NCBI GenBank assembly: GCA_016722375.1
Contig: JADKJG010000013.1
Coordinates: forward strand, 1-61,488
Reading direction: 5' to 3'
From: Bacteroidota bacterium
Lineage (GTDB): Bacteria; Bacteroidota; Bacteroidia; Chitinophagales; LD1
Length of the DNA: 61,488 bases
Part shown: piece after piece, positions 39,752 through 48,332 of the stretch
Layout: the number at the start of each line of letters is the position of its first letter
How positions within the stretch are numbered: the stretch's first letter is position 1
Notes under the pieces: model-generated
Databases searched by the model: none
The model's input: only the letters and a program-made list of their open reading frames with translations
Told to the model about the DNA's origin: nothing
Program-made: the position numbers and the translations under genes

Positions 39752-40186
39752 ATGTTTTCAAAGGCTTGTGAATATGGTATTAGAGCTTCAATTTTCATTG
39801 CAGAGCAATCTTTGCTTGACAGAAAAGTGAGCTTAAAGGATGTGGCAGAAGCTATTGAATCGCCCTCAGCATACACCTCCAAAATTTTGCAGCGACTATC
39901 CAAAAGCAACATTATCAATTCCGACAAAGGACCAACAGGTGGTTTTTCAATGGACAAAAGTGAATTGGAGAAAGTGAAATTAAGCTCGATTGTTTATGCA
40001 ATTGATGGAGATACTGTTTACAATGGCTGTGGTTTGGGTTTGAAACGATGCAATGCGGATAAACCTTGTCCTGTACACAATCAATTTAAAGTGATTAGAG
40101 ACGAACTTAAAAAGATGCTTGAAACTACTGCTGTAAAAACTTTAGCAATGGATTTTGAGAAAGGCTTAACATTTTTAAAACGATAA
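39752..40186 (+). CDS. Rrf2-family transcriptional regulator, NsrR-like
   Basis: 144 residues: a winged helix-turn-helix (SLKDVAEAIESPSAYTSKILQRLSKSNII) and the conserved DKGPTGGFSM wing. The three cysteines in CGLGLKRCNADKPC match the Fe-S ligand set of NsrR/IscR-type regulators. NsrR senses nitric oxide through its cluster, and the downstream genes fit that role. Identical operator sequences before this gene and before the oxidase suggest autoregulation and control of the operon. Sensing of another signal, such as oxygen or iron, is possible. Confidence 0.82.
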   Translation: MFSKACEYGIRASIFIAEQSLLDRKVSLKDVAEAIESPSAYTSKILQRLSKSNIINSDKGPTGGFSMDKSELEKVKLSSIVYAIDGDTVYNGCGLGLKRCNADKPCPVHNQFKVIRDELKKMLETTAVKTLAMDFEKGLTFLKR

Positions 40187-40204
40187 AAAAATTTGAATAA
40201 ATAG

Positions 40205-40220
40205 TGGACAATAATATCCA
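40205..40220 (+). promoter_or_regulatory. Probable Rrf2/NsrR-type operator, copy 2
   Basis: An exact 16-base copy of the operator at 39691-39706, placed 13 bases before the oxidase subunit I start. A binding site this close would block initiation directly. Confidence 0.7.
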
Positions 40221-40233
40221 ATATAAATAAGAA

Positions 40234-41985
40234 ATGGAAACAAAAAATATATTCAGCGAATCGGGCATTATCCTCACACTATTGCTGATAGCAATACCAG
40301 TAATTGTTGCTTCGATATTGGTAATCATTAAAGCCAAGAATGTTGTAAAGAATTTCTTGAAGAAAAAAGAACTCGAAAAATTCAATGAGTATTTGAAAAA
40401 CTTAAGTACCGAAGAAGTTCAAAAATTAGAGCAACGAAAAAAGGAACTTGAATTTTCTCTTTCTAATAATGAATTAGCTGGCGATACGACACCTATTGAC
40501 GCAAAAGGTTTGATTGACAATGTGAGCGAAGCGAGTTCGTTGCGATTTATTGAGCAAAAGAAAAAAAGTCAGGCAAGACCCTATATTGAACCTGATTTAA
40601 CCAAACTCATTCTATGGTATTTAGGTTGTGCCACTTTTTGGTTGTTGTTTGGAACTACGGTTGGTGAATATGTTGGGATTAAATTTGTTGCTCCAGATGT
40701 TGACCATTACAGTTGGTTGAGTTTTGGAAGATTACGACCTGTACACACTAACGCTGTATTTTGGGGTTGGGCTTCATTGGCAATGTTGGGCTTGGCTTAT
40801 TATGTCATTCCAAGAGTGAGCAATGTGCCAATTGCAAGTATTAAAACGGGTTATAGAACCCTCATTCTCGTAAACACTTCAGTTGTACTTGGTAGTTTGT
40901 TCCTAATGGCTGGCATCAACAATGGCGGTGGCGAATACCGGGAATACATTTGGCCAGTGATGGCGTTGTTTGGTATTGGTGTTATCATTTCGCTAAGAAA
41001 TTTTTACAAAACCATAGCCATAAGAACAACCAAAGAAATTTATGTTTCTAATTGGTACATCATTTCTGCAATGATGTTTCTATTGGTGATTGCCGTAATT
41101 GCGTATTGGCCAAGTTGGCAAAATGGCTTAGGCGAAACAATTATACAAGGTTACTATATGCACCAAGGTGTGGGTATGTGGTTTATGCTTTTCAATCTCG
41201 GATTGATGTATTACTTCCTGCCTCAACAATTAAATAAACCTATATACTCTTATAGTTTAGGAATTCTGGCGTTTTGGGTGCAAATCCTTTTTTATACTTT
41301 AATAGGAACGCATCATTTCATTTTTAGTGCGATTCCTTGGTGGTTGCAAACTGTTGCCATTGTGGGAAGTGCAGGTATGATAATACCCGTTGTTGCAGGG
41401 ACCACAAATTTCTTGATGACTTTCAAAGGATCTTGGCACAAACTGTCGGGCAGTTATACCCTTCCGTTTTATTTGATTGGTATCATATTCTACTTCACAG
41501 GTTCATTACAGGGAACTGCCGAAGCATTCAAGTTTACCAATTTGGTGTGGCATTTTACCGATTTTACTGTAGCTCATTCGCATCTCACAATGTATGGTAT
41601 CATCTGCTTTATGCTTTGGGGTTTCATTTATACCGTTGTACCAAGATTGACAGGAAAAGAACCACCTCAAATTACCGTTGGTGCTCATTTTTGGTTGGCA
41701 CTCATTGGATTGCTTTTCTATACATTCCCACTTATGTACGGTTCTACGCTCAGGGGATTGATGTGGATGGAAGGCACCAAATCATTTATTGAAAGTGTAG
41801 AATTGATGGCTCCGTATTGGCTTTGGCGTGCCATTGGTGGTTCATTGATGTGGCTTTCTCATATTTTGTTTGCCTACAACTTTTATGTAATGGTAAAAAA
41901 GAAAGAAGAGATAGAAATACCCTCTTCGCCAAAAGACATTCTAAATGCAAAGGTGGCAATAGACAATCAAGAAGTAACAAATTAA
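40234..41985 (+). CDS. cbb3-like haem-copper oxidase subunit I, possible nitric oxide reductase
   Basis: 583 residues with an N-terminal helix, a coiled-coil-like Lys/Glu segment (about 45-75) and about 12 further helices. Metal ligands are visible: His 171 in RPVHTNAVF (low-spin haem), His 310 in YYMHQGVG and His 360-361 in GTHHFIF (CuB site), and His 448/450 in VAHSHLTMYG (haems). The layout follows CcoN. The partner genes for truncated haemoglobin, RIC and an NsrR-like regulator argue for NO reduction rather than respiration. The Tyr in ILFYTLIGTHH is kept, which leaves O2 reduction open. No CcoQ, CcoG or CcoS is nearby. Confidence 0.82.
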   Translation: METKNIFSESGIILTLLLIAIPVIVASILVIIKAKNVVKNFLKKKELEKFNEYLKNLSTEEVQKLEQRKKELEFSLSNNELAGDTTPIDAKGLIDNVSEASSLRFIEQKKKSQARPYIEPDLTKLILWYLGCATFWLLFGTTVGEYVGIKFVAPDVDHYSWLSFGRLRPVHTNAVFWGWASLAMLGLAYYVIPRVSNVPIASIKTGYRTLILVNTSVVLGSLFLMAGINNGGGEYREYIWPVMALFGIGVIISLRNFYKTIAIRTTKEIYVSNWYIISAMMFLLVIAVIAYWPSWQNGLGETIIQGYYMHQGVGMWFMLFNLGLMYYFLPQQLNKPIYSYSLGILAFWVQILFYTLIGTHHFIFSAIPWWLQTVAIVGSAGMIIPVVAGTTNFLMTFKGSWHKLSGSYTLPFYLIGIIFYFTGSLQGTAEAFKFTNLVWHFTDFTVAHSHLTMYGIICFMLWGFIYTVVPRLTGKEPPQITVGAHFWLALIGLLFYTFPLMYGSTLRGLMWMEGTKSFIESVELMAPYWLWRAIGGSLMWLSHILFAYNFYVMVKKKEEIEIPSSPKDILNAKVAIDNQEVTN

Positions 41986-41995
41986 TATATACGAA

Positions 41996-43003
41996 ATGGA
42001 ATTTTTCGACAATCATAAAAAACTATTCAGAACAGCACTGGGACTATTTGTTGGTCTTACAATAGTTGTTGCCATAATGCCTGCCATCAACAATCAAGAT
42101 AATAATGAACCATTGCCCGGCTATGAGCCATTAAGTCAAGAAGCTTATCTCGGTAAAAAAAGTTTTATTGCCAACGGATGTGTGGCTTGCCATACACAGC
42201 AAGTAAGAAATGTAGATATGGACAATGTTTGGGGCAGCAGACCCGGAATACCAGCCGATTATGCGGGCATTTCGAGAATAGATTTTTGGACAAACACTGC
42301 TACATTAATGGGTACGGAAAGAACAGGCCCCGATTTAACCAATATAGGTTTAAGACAACCGAGCTTAGCTTGGAATTTATTGCACCTCTACCAACCCAGA
42401 GCCGTAGTAGAAAAATCAATAATGCCAGCTTACCCTTGGCTATTTGAAGTGAAAAATGAGTTAGGCGAAAAAGATGTTGAAGTAGTAGTGCCTGATGCGT
42501 ACAGAAAAGGGATTAGCGGAAGAATTGTTGCCACGCAAGAAGCACTCCAATTAGTAGCGTATCTCCAAAGCCTAAAACAAACGCCACTACCTGATGGTAA
42601 ATTACCTATGGAATTTTTGTACAAGAAAAAAGAAATTCCTGTGGTAGTAAATGGAAATAATGCTAACCTACCTGATGGCAAATTATTGTACACTAATAAT
42701 TGTATGAGTTGCCACCAAGCCAATGGCGAAGGACTTAAAGGTGCTTTCCCATCATTAAAGGGTAGCCCGATAGTTTTGGGTGATGATCTCGAGTTATTCG
42801 TTAATATTATAATGCTTGGTTATGATGCAAGACCAGAATATGCCGTAATGAATGCAGTAGGTACGGATAATAATCTCACTCCCGAAGAAGTAACTGCCAT
42901 CATCAATCACGAAAAAACAAGTTGGGGCAACAACGCCAAAACCGTAACTCCTGAAGAAGTGAAAAAAATTATGGATTTTATAAAATTAACATCTAACAAA
43001 TAA
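41996..43003 (+). CDS. Membrane-anchored dihaem cytochrome c, CcoO-like fused to a second cytochrome domain
   Basis: 335 residues. One N-terminal anchor helix (FRTALGLFVGLTIVVAIMP) precedes a CcoO-type domain with CVACH (Cys 62, Cys 65, His 66) followed by TQQVRN and NVWGSRPG. A second class I cytochrome domain has CMSCH (from Cys 236). Electrons would pass to subunit I from the periplasmic side. It begins ten bases after the subunit I stop. The fusion replaces separate CcoO and CcoP proteins. Confidence 0.85.
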   Translation: MEFFDNHKKLFRTALGLFVGLTIVVAIMPAINNQDNNEPLPGYEPLSQEAYLGKKSFIANGCVACHTQQVRNVDMDNVWGSRPGIPADYAGISRIDFWTNTATLMGTERTGPDLTNIGLRQPSLAWNLLHLYQPRAVVEKSIMPAYPWLFEVKNELGEKDVEVVVPDAYRKGISGRIVATQEALQLVAYLQSLKQTPLPDGKLPMEFLYKKKEIPVVVNGNNANLPDGKLLYTNNCMSCHQANGEGLKGAFPSLKGSPIVLGDDLELFVNIIMLGYDARPEYAVMNAVGTDNNLTPEEVTAIINHEKTSWGNNAKTVTPEEVKKIMDFIKLTSNK

Positions 43004-43007
43004 CAAG

Positions 43008-43268
43008 ATGAAAGTAAAAAATCTCATACCCGTATTTTTCATTTTTATAGCTCAAATAGCTATTGCTTGTCCTGTTTGCGAAAAGCAACAACCTAAAATA
43101 ACGCAAGGATTAACCCACGGGGCGGGTCCGCAAAGTGATTGGGATTGGGTAATCATTGCCATTATTACGCTTATAACGGTTTTAACGCTGATTTACTCAA
43201 TAAAATACCTGCTAAAACCCGGTGAGAAAAATGATGACCATATCAAACAATCAATCTTAAGCAATTAA
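43008..43268 (+). CDS. Small exported membrane protein with CPVC motif (86 aa)
   Basis: A signal-like N-terminus (LIPVFFIFIAQIAIA) is followed by CPVCEKQQP and then one hydrophobic helix (WVIIAIITLITVLTLIYSI). It starts four bases after the cytochrome gene. The two cysteines could bind copper or form a disulfide for assembling the oxidase. This is inferred from position and motif only. Confidence 0.6.
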   Translation: MKVKNLIPVFFIFIAQIAIACPVCEKQQPKITQGLTHGAGPQSDWDWVIIAIITLITVLTLIYSIKYLLKPGEKNDDHIKQSILSN

Positions 43269-43273
43269 ATAAG

Positions 43274-43678
43274 ATGGAAGAATATAAAAGCAAAATCAAA
43301 CTTTTTGTGGATGATGAACAACAACCCATAGCGGAGTTGATTCCACCGGTGCAATTTGATTTGGACACCAGCAAATTAACAGATGGCGAGCACACATTAA
43401 AACTCATTAGCAAATCACCCACAGGTAGAGAAGGTATAAGGAAAATAAAATTTATTGTCAAAAATGGCCCTGCTATCTCCGTAGAAGGATTGAGTGATAA
43501 TGGCGTAGTTGACGGAGTTATTCCGCTGATGATAAACGCTTATGACAAAGGCAATCAAAAGAAATTCCTTATTGAAGGTAGTGAAACTCCGCAAAGTATC
43601 CCGAGTTGGCTTTGGATTTTGCTCATTGCTTTTTTGGGTTGGGCAGCATTTTATACCATCACAAATTTTAGTTTGTAA
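43274..43678 (+). CDS. Ig-like domain protein with C-terminal membrane anchor (134 aa)
   Basis: A beta-rich domain (TDGEHTLKLISKSPTGREGI, KIKFIVKNGPAISVEG) precedes a C-terminal helix (WLWILLIAFLGWAAFYTI). There is no signal peptide and no haem motif. Its place between oxidase subunits and the haemoglobin suggests an accessory subunit. No named family recognised. Confidence 0.55.
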   Translation: MEEYKSKIKLFVDDEQQPIAELIPPVQFDLDTSKLTDGEHTLKLISKSPTGREGIRKIKFIVKNGPAISVEGLSDNGVVDGVIPLMINAYDKGNQKKFLIEGSETPQSIPSWLWILLIAFLGWAAFYTITNFSL

Positions 43679-43694
43679 TTCAATAAAAATAGAA

Positions 43695-43850
43695 ATGGCT
43701 AACAAGGAAATTTGGTTAGAAACATTAATCACAAACTCGCCTCAAGAAGGACGAGAACTGGCTATAAAAATGGCAAGAAAATCTATTGCAACCATACAAA
43801 CAAATGCCGAAACAAAAAACAATAGGTTTGACAAACAGCTCAACTTTTAA
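43695..43850 (+). CDS. Small hypothetical protein (51 aa)
   Basis: MANKEIWLETLITNSPQEGR then a short helical sequence ending DKQLNF. Too short for a family call. It keeps the operon spacing (16 bases after the previous stop). The next 170 bases are noncoding. Confidence 0.4.
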   Translation: MANKEIWLETLITNSPQEGRELAIKMARKSIATIQTNAETKNNRFDKQLNF

Positions 43851-44021
43851 GTAAACAGATTTGGGCATGCCACTAATGATGACTGCTCAGAGCTTGGGGG
43901 TATATGCGTTGAGGCAGACAAATGTCACTTGCTCTGTGCGCAGTACGGCATCAAACTTCATTGCAAAGCCCGGCAAAAATAATTTTTGCAAAACTGCCAA
44001 CCTAATTCATAACATTTAAAA

Positions 44022-44410
44022 ATGAATGACATTATAAATCTTGATGATGTAAAATTGGTAGTAGATTGTTTCTATACGAAAAAGTTCGTAATGACGAACA
44101 ATTGAAAGATGTTTTTAATAATGTCATTCAAGACCGTTGGCCTGCACATTTAGAAAAAATGTACCGCTTTTGGCAAACGGTTTTGTTGGATGAACACACC
44201 TATCACGGCAGTCCGTTTTTGCCTCACGCAAAACTTCCTGTTGGCATTGAACATTTCAACCAATGGTTAAAACTGTTTTACGAAACTGTGGATGAAAATT
44301 TTGAAGGTGAAAAAGCAGAACGAATGAAATGGCAAGGACAACGAATGGCAGAAATGTTTCATTCAAAAATTGAGTATTACAAAAACAATCCTTCAATTCC
44401 ATTGCTATGA
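44022..44410 (+). CDS. Group III truncated haemoglobin, frameshifted near N-terminus
   Basis: About 129 residues when joined. MNDIINLDDVKLVVDCFY is followed in another frame by EKVRNDEQLKDVFNNVIQDRW. Then comes the region YHGSPFLPHAKLPVGIEHFNQWL, in which the proximal haem His is expected in the HFNQWL segment. The break is near 44081 (TATACGAAAAAG), one base missing. Truncated haemoglobins bind and often dioxygenate NO. The stop overlaps the next start (ATGA). Confidence 0.82.
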
Positions 44411-44850
44411 CCGTAGTAAAAATGCCCATAGCTCTTATTTGCACTTTCCTATGGATTGGGTTTGTTTGTGCCATCAGCTTTATGGAAGCCTGGCTCAAAT
44501 TTCGTGCTCCAGGAATTAGTGTGCCTTTAGGATTGGGCATTGGCAGATTGGTTTTTAATGCCCTCAATAAAGTTGAATTGGTGTTTGCTTTGATTGTCAT
44601 CATCAACATTTTTTATAATACATCTGAAATTCTGAAATGGCAAAATCTGTTTTTTGCCTTCCCTGTTATTCTTTTATTTATACAAACTTTTTGGCTATTA
44701 CCTGCATTAGATGCAAGAGCAGAATTACATATACAAGGTCAAATTGTACCTCCTTCCAATCTGCATTTTTATTATGTAGGCATAGAACTCGTTAAAGTAG
44801 CGAGTCTGACAATTTTTGGTTTAACATTTTTTAAAAACACAACAATATGA
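44407..44850 (+). CDS. Four-helix membrane protein of unknown function (147 aa)
   Basis: Four hydrophobic segments (IALICTFLWIGFVCAISFME, VELVFALIVIINIFY, LFFAFPVILLFIQTFWLL, ELVKVASLTIFGLTFF). It lies between the haemoglobin and the dioxygenase-like gene and overlaps both by four bases, so it is firmly part of the operon. No family name can be given. Confidence 0.6.
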   Translation: MTVVKMPIALICTFLWIGFVCAISFMEAWLKFRAPGISVPLGLGIGRLVFNALNKVELVFALIVIINIFYNTSEILKWQNLFFAFPVILLFIQTFWLLPALDARAELHIQGQIVPPSNLHFYYVGIELVKVASLTIFGLTFFKNTTI

Positions 44851-45755
44851 GCAACGAAAAAATCATCAATGATATTGAAACAAAATATCAGCAATTGGGG
44901 GAAAACCCTGAAACGTACCTAAAAGGATTGCTTCACGCAAAACCAATCAACTATTGGGATTATGTAGAAGCAGACACACTACTTTCTTTACAAAAACCAA
45001 GAACCAATTTCAAGGACGAAGAAATCTTTATTATGTATCATCAAGTAACGGAGCATTTCCTTAAAATGATGGTTCACGAAATAAAGCAATTGGTTTATGA
45101 ACCTTTTAATGAAGATGTTTGGTTGGAAAAATTAGACCGTTTGAACCGATACACGAATATGCTTATAGGTTCGTTTGATGTAATGAAATACGGAATGAAT
45201 TATGATGACTATAATACTTTTCGCAGCAGCTTAACACCAGCTAGTGGTTTTCAGTCGGTTACATTTCGCTTAATCGAAATCTACTGCACCCGCTTAGTAA
45301 ATCTAATCAATGAAGAAGGCAAGCAACGAATTTCAGACACACCCACTACAGAAGAATACTTTGAGCATATTTATTGGAAAGATGCTGGATTAAATAGAAA
45401 AACCGGCAAAAAGTCACTCACCCTATTGCAGTTTGAAGAAAAGTATTTAGACCGATTAGTTGCAATGGCAAACAAAACGAAAGGCTCTACATTGGAAGAT
45501 AAAGTTTTGAAAATGCAAAATTGTTCGGAAGCATTGAAAATGAAATTGAAAGAGTTTGACCATTTGTACAATGTGGCTTGGCCTTTAGTTCATTTGGAAA
45601 CAGCTCAACACTACCTCGACTTAAAAGGTGAAAACAAAGCAGCGACAGGTGGCAGCGAATGGAAAAAATATTTGCATCCAAAGTTTCAGCAGCGTAAATT
45701 TTTCCCAACACTTTGGAACAATGACGAAATAACCAATTGGGGTAATAATAAATAA
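44847..45755 (+). CDS. Tryptophan 2,3-dioxygenase-family haem protein
   Basis: 302 residues, all helical. It keeps the TDO features INYWDYVEADTLLSLQ, DEEIFIMYHQVTEHFLKMM, FRSSLTPASGFQSVTFRLIE and ATGGSEWKKYL. TDO opens the indole ring of tryptophan with O2 at a haem. No kynurenine-pathway gene is nearby. The operon holds NO-stress genes, so here it may act as a haem-based NO handling protein. That role is inferred. Confidence 0.85.
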   Translation: MSNEKIINDIETKYQQLGENPETYLKGLLHAKPINYWDYVEADTLLSLQKPRTNFKDEEIFIMYHQVTEHFLKMMVHEIKQLVYEPFNEDVWLEKLDRLNRYTNMLIGSFDVMKYGMNYDDYNTFRSSLTPASGFQSVTFRLIEIYCTRLVNLINEEGKQRISDTPTTEEYFEHIYWKDAGLNRKTGKKSLTLLQFEEKYLDRLVAMANKTKGSTLEDKVLKMQNCSEALKMKLKEFDHLYNVAWPLVHLETAQHYLDLKGENKAATGGSEWKKYLHPKFQQRKFFPTLWNNDEITNWGNNK

Positions 45756-45773
45756 CACTTAAAAAATAGTAAA

Positions 45774-46502
45774 ATGAATATTCAAGAAAATAACATCATC
45801 GGAGAATTAGTGGCACAAGATTACCGTGCTGCTTCAGTTTTTAAAAAATATGGTATCGACTTTTGTTGTCAAGGTAACAGAACAATTCAAGATGCTTGCG
45901 AAGCAAAAGAAATTGACGCATCTTCGGTAGTAACCGATTTAATCGAAGCAAATAAGGCAACTTTAGAAAGCACCATCGATTATCAATCTTGGCCTATAGA
46001 CCTTATGGCGGATTACATAGAGAAAAAACATCATCGCTATGTGGAAGACAAAACGCAAGAAATAAAACCTTATCTCGACAAAATTTGCCGAGTGCACGGT
46101 GACCGTCATCCTGAGCTTTTAGAAATCAATGAACACTTTAATGCGACTGCCAGTGAATTAGCAGCTCATATGAAAAAAGAAGAATTGATTTTGTTTCCAT
46201 TTGTTAGAAAAATGGCAAAGGTGAAACAGGAAAATACTAAACTAGAAGCACCACATTTTGGCACGGTAGAAAATCCTATTCAAATGATGATGCACGAACA
46301 TACTACCGAAGGAGAACGCTTTAGAAAAATAGAAGCCCTGAGCAACAACTACACGCCACCGGCAGATGCTTGCAATACCTATCGAGTGACATTTTCCTTG
46401 TTAAAAGAATTTGAAGCTGATTTGCACTTGCACATTCATTTAGAAAACAACATCTTGTTTCCTAAAGCCATTGAACTTGAACAACATTTAAAGAATGCCT
46501 AA
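45774..46502 (+). CDS. ric: Iron-sulfur cluster repair di-iron protein (RIC/ScdA/YtfE)
   Basis: 242 residues. An N-terminal ScdA domain (ELVAQDYRAASVFKKYGIDFCCQG) is followed by a hemerythrin-like four-helix domain with His/Glu ligands in EKKHHRYVED, GDRHPELLEI, HMKKEELILFPF, MMHEHTTEG and LHIHLENNILFP. It repairs Fe-S clusters damaged by NO or peroxide. It overlaps the next gene by eight bases. Confidence 0.93.
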   Translation: MNIQENNIIGELVAQDYRAASVFKKYGIDFCCQGNRTIQDACEAKEIDASSVVTDLIEANKATLESTIDYQSWPIDLMADYIEKKHHRYVEDKTQEIKPYLDKICRVHGDRHPELLEINEHFNATASELAAHMKKEELILFPFVRKMAKVKQENTKLEAPHFGTVENPIQMMMHEHTTEGERFRKIEALSNNYTPPADACNTYRVTFSLLKEFEADLHLHIHLENNILFPKAIELEQHLKNA

Positions 46503-46953
46503 TCCTATTAAAAGAAACGAAGCCCTTAAACCTTTAAGCCGTGACCACCATCACGGCTTATTGCTCTGCTGGAAAATTAGGCAAGGTATCAAACTGAATA
46601 TCGAACCTGAAAGGATAAAAAAGTATTTGGATTGGTTTTGGATGAGTTATTTAAAGCCACATTTTGAAATTGAAGAACAGTATGTGTTCCCAATTTTAGG
46701 AAATGAAAATGAGTTGGTCAAACAAGCACTTGCCGAACACCGAAGGTTAAAACGACTTTTTGAAAATGAAGGTGAACTTTCCAAAACCAATAGTTTGATT
46801 GAAGAAGAACTAGAGAAGCATATTCGCTTTGAAGAACGGGTACTTTTTAACGCAATACAGTCAGTAGCAAGCAGTGAGCAATTGATCCAAATAGAAATTG
46901 ATTGTGAAGATAAGTGTTTTTATGAAAACCTATCAGATCCTTTTTGGGAATGA
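46495..46953 (+). CDS. Hemerythrin-domain protein
   Basis: 152 residues with a short hemerythrin four-helix pattern: SRDHHHGLLLCWKI, LKPHFEIEEQYVFPIL, LAEHRRLKRLF and HIRFEERVLFNAI. These would form a non-haem di-iron site that binds O2 or NO. It is co-translated with ric (overlap) and with the ferredoxin (ATGA overlap). Confidence 0.85.
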   Translation: MPNPIKRNEALKPLSRDHHHGLLLCWKIRQGIKLNIEPERIKKYLDWFWMSYLKPHFEIEEQYVFPILGNENELVKQALAEHRRLKRLFENEGELSKTNSLIEEELEKHIRFEERVLFNAIQSVASSEQLIQIEIDCEDKCFYENLSDPFWE

Positions 46954-47282
46954 CGAGAAGTACCATAAAAATTACCGTTCTTGAAAATGGGACAGAACAA
47001 ACCATTAAAACCTACAAAGGTGAGTATAGAAATTTAATGGAATTGTTAAAGGATACACTCTATTTTGATTGTTTTGGCGAGTGTGGCGGAATGGGCAGGT
47101 GTGCTACTTGCATTATACACGTAACTGGATTACAAGGAAGTTCAGTAATAAAAGATAGGAATGAACCTGTAACACTTGCAAGATATGGTTTTGAAGATAA
47201 TCCAAGCATTCGACTTTCTTGTCAATTATTAGTTTCGGCAGATTTGGACGGGGCAATAGTTTCGGTTTTAGAAGAAAATTGA
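46950..47282 (+). CDS. [2Fe-2S] ferredoxin
   Basis: 110 residues. The cluster motif DCFGECGGMGRCATC and a later Cys in LSCQLL are adrenodoxin/plant-type ligands. It could supply electrons to the haem and di-iron proteins of this operon. The ATG at 46950 overlaps the hemerythrin stop. It is the last gene of the Rrf2-controlled run. Confidence 0.88.
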   Translation: MTRSTIKITVLENGTEQTIKTYKGEYRNLMELLKDTLYFDCFGECGGMGRCATCIIHVTGLQGSSVIKDRNEPVTLARYGFEDNPSIRLSCQLLVSADLDGAIVSVLEEN

Positions 47283-47342
47283 AGCATTTTTCAAAATCCA
47301 GACAAAACAATCTAACTGAACGCATTAAAATCTTTAAAATTA

Positions 47343-47373
47343 TTTGTTTAGTAAGGATTCCTTACTATATTTG
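47343..47373 (+). promoter_or_regulatory. Promoter with palindromic operator between -33 and -7
   Basis: TTTG (47343-47346), 19 bases, then TATATTTG (47366-47373) match the Bacteroidota promoter exactly. The spacer holds TAGTAAGGATTCCTTACTA (47349-47367), a palindrome with 9-bp perfect arms. It is a strong repressor-site candidate. The MarR gene three genes downstream is the likely ligand. Confidence 0.78.
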
Positions 47374-47414
47374 CAGCGGCAATAATGCCAAACAAAAATT
47401 TAAATTCATAAAAA

Positions 47415-47648
47415 ATGGCAAAATCAATTTTCTATCACGCTGGATGTCCAGTATGCGTAAGTGCAGAACACGACATCGTTAACCTAATTGGTGCAACTAA
47501 TGTAGAAATCGTTCACATTGGCGAAGACCGTAACCGAATTGCGGAAGCGGAAAAAGCAGGTGTAAAATCTGTTCCAGCTTTGGTGACACCAAACGGAAAT
47601 GTTTTACACATCAATTTTGGTGCGTCTATGGCTGACGTAAAAGGTTAA
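47415..47648 (+). CDS. Thioredoxin/glutaredoxin-like small protein
   Basis: 77 residues with redox motif HAGCPVCVSAEHD and the cis-Pro loop GVKSVPALVTPNG. It is a minimal thioredoxin fold. It is the first gene of the second operon in the module, so it is probably under the palindromic operator. It may reduce a target under redox or NO stress. Confidence 0.8.
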   Translation: MAKSIFYHAGCPVCVSAEHDIVNLIGATNVEIVHIGEDRNRIAEAEKAGVKSVPALVTPNGNVLHINFGASMADVKG

Positions 47649-47650
47649 AA

Positions 47651-47697
47651 AAAATTGCCCTGCATTGTTAGGATTCCTATCTTTGCAGGGCAATTTT
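47651..47697 (+). promoter_or_regulatory. Hairpin enclosing a second promoter/operator
   Basis: AAAATTGCCCTGCA (47651-47664) and TGCAGGGCAATTTT (47684-47697) form a perfect 14-bp stem, like a terminator for the redoxin gene. The loop carries TAGGATTCCTA (47669-47679), a short form of the operator at 47349, and the -7 box TATCTTTG (47678-47685). TTG at 47655-47657 could be the -33. Transcription would start just before the HPP gene. Confidence 0.65.
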
Positions 47698-47702
47698 AAT
47701 TT

Positions 47703-48332
47703 ATGATAAAGGAAAAAGTCAAAAGAAGCTACAGGATAAGTAAATACATTATTTATAAAGAAACTCTTGTTGATAGCAAGGAAGCATTTTGGTCATTTCT
47801 TGGTGCTTTTATTGGCATTGCTGCAATTGGATTTATACAAAGTTTCTATTTAGAACATTTCGAGAATGTTTTTCTAATTGGGTCGTTTGGAGCAACTGCT
47901 GTATTAATTTATGGAGCCATTCAAAGTCCGCTTGCTCAACCTAGAAATTTAATTGGCGGTCATCTAATTAGTGCTTTAATAGGAGTATCAATTTATAAGA
48001 TAATTCCTGAACCTATTTGGTTAAGTGCGCCTTTGGCTGTTTCCATTTCGATTTTGGCAATGCAATACACAAAAACACTTCATCCACCGGGCGGGGCTAC
48101 TGCTTTGATAGCGGTATTAGGCACAAGCAAAATTGTATCACTTGGGTATTTATATGTTTTGTCTCCTGTATTAACAGGTGTTTCAATTATGCTTATAGTA
48201 GCCCTTGTTTTTAACAACATAACTCCTCATCGTAAATACCCTACTGACGGTAGATTTTCAAGAAGTATAAAGTGGTTAGTTGACCCAGCAAAAAAGCAAA
48301 TGAATAAAATGAAATCAAGAAAAATAAAATGA
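47703..48332 (+). CDS. HPP-family membrane protein
   Basis: 209 residues with four to five helices and the name-giving motif TKTLHPPGGATALIAV, plus GSFGATAVLIYG and SPLAQPRNLIGGH. Plant chloroplast relatives are described as nitrite transporters, which fits the NO/nitrite theme, though the bacterial role is not settled. It overlaps the next gene by four bases. Confidence 0.87.
   Translation: MIKEKVKRSYRISKYIIYKETLVDSKEAFWSFLGAFIGIAAIGFIQSFYLEHFENVFLIGSFGATAVLIYGAIQSPLAQPRNLIGGHLISALIGVSIYKIIPEPIWLSAPLAVSISILAMQYTKTLHPPGGATALIAVLGTSKIVSLGYLYVLSPVLTGVSIMLIVALVFNNITPHRKYPTDGRFSRSIKWLVDPAKKQMNKMKSRKIK

Noticed and set aside
43851..44021. attC-like site inside the NO module
   Set aside because: A few short complements exist but no TAAC/CGTTA pair and no long arm.
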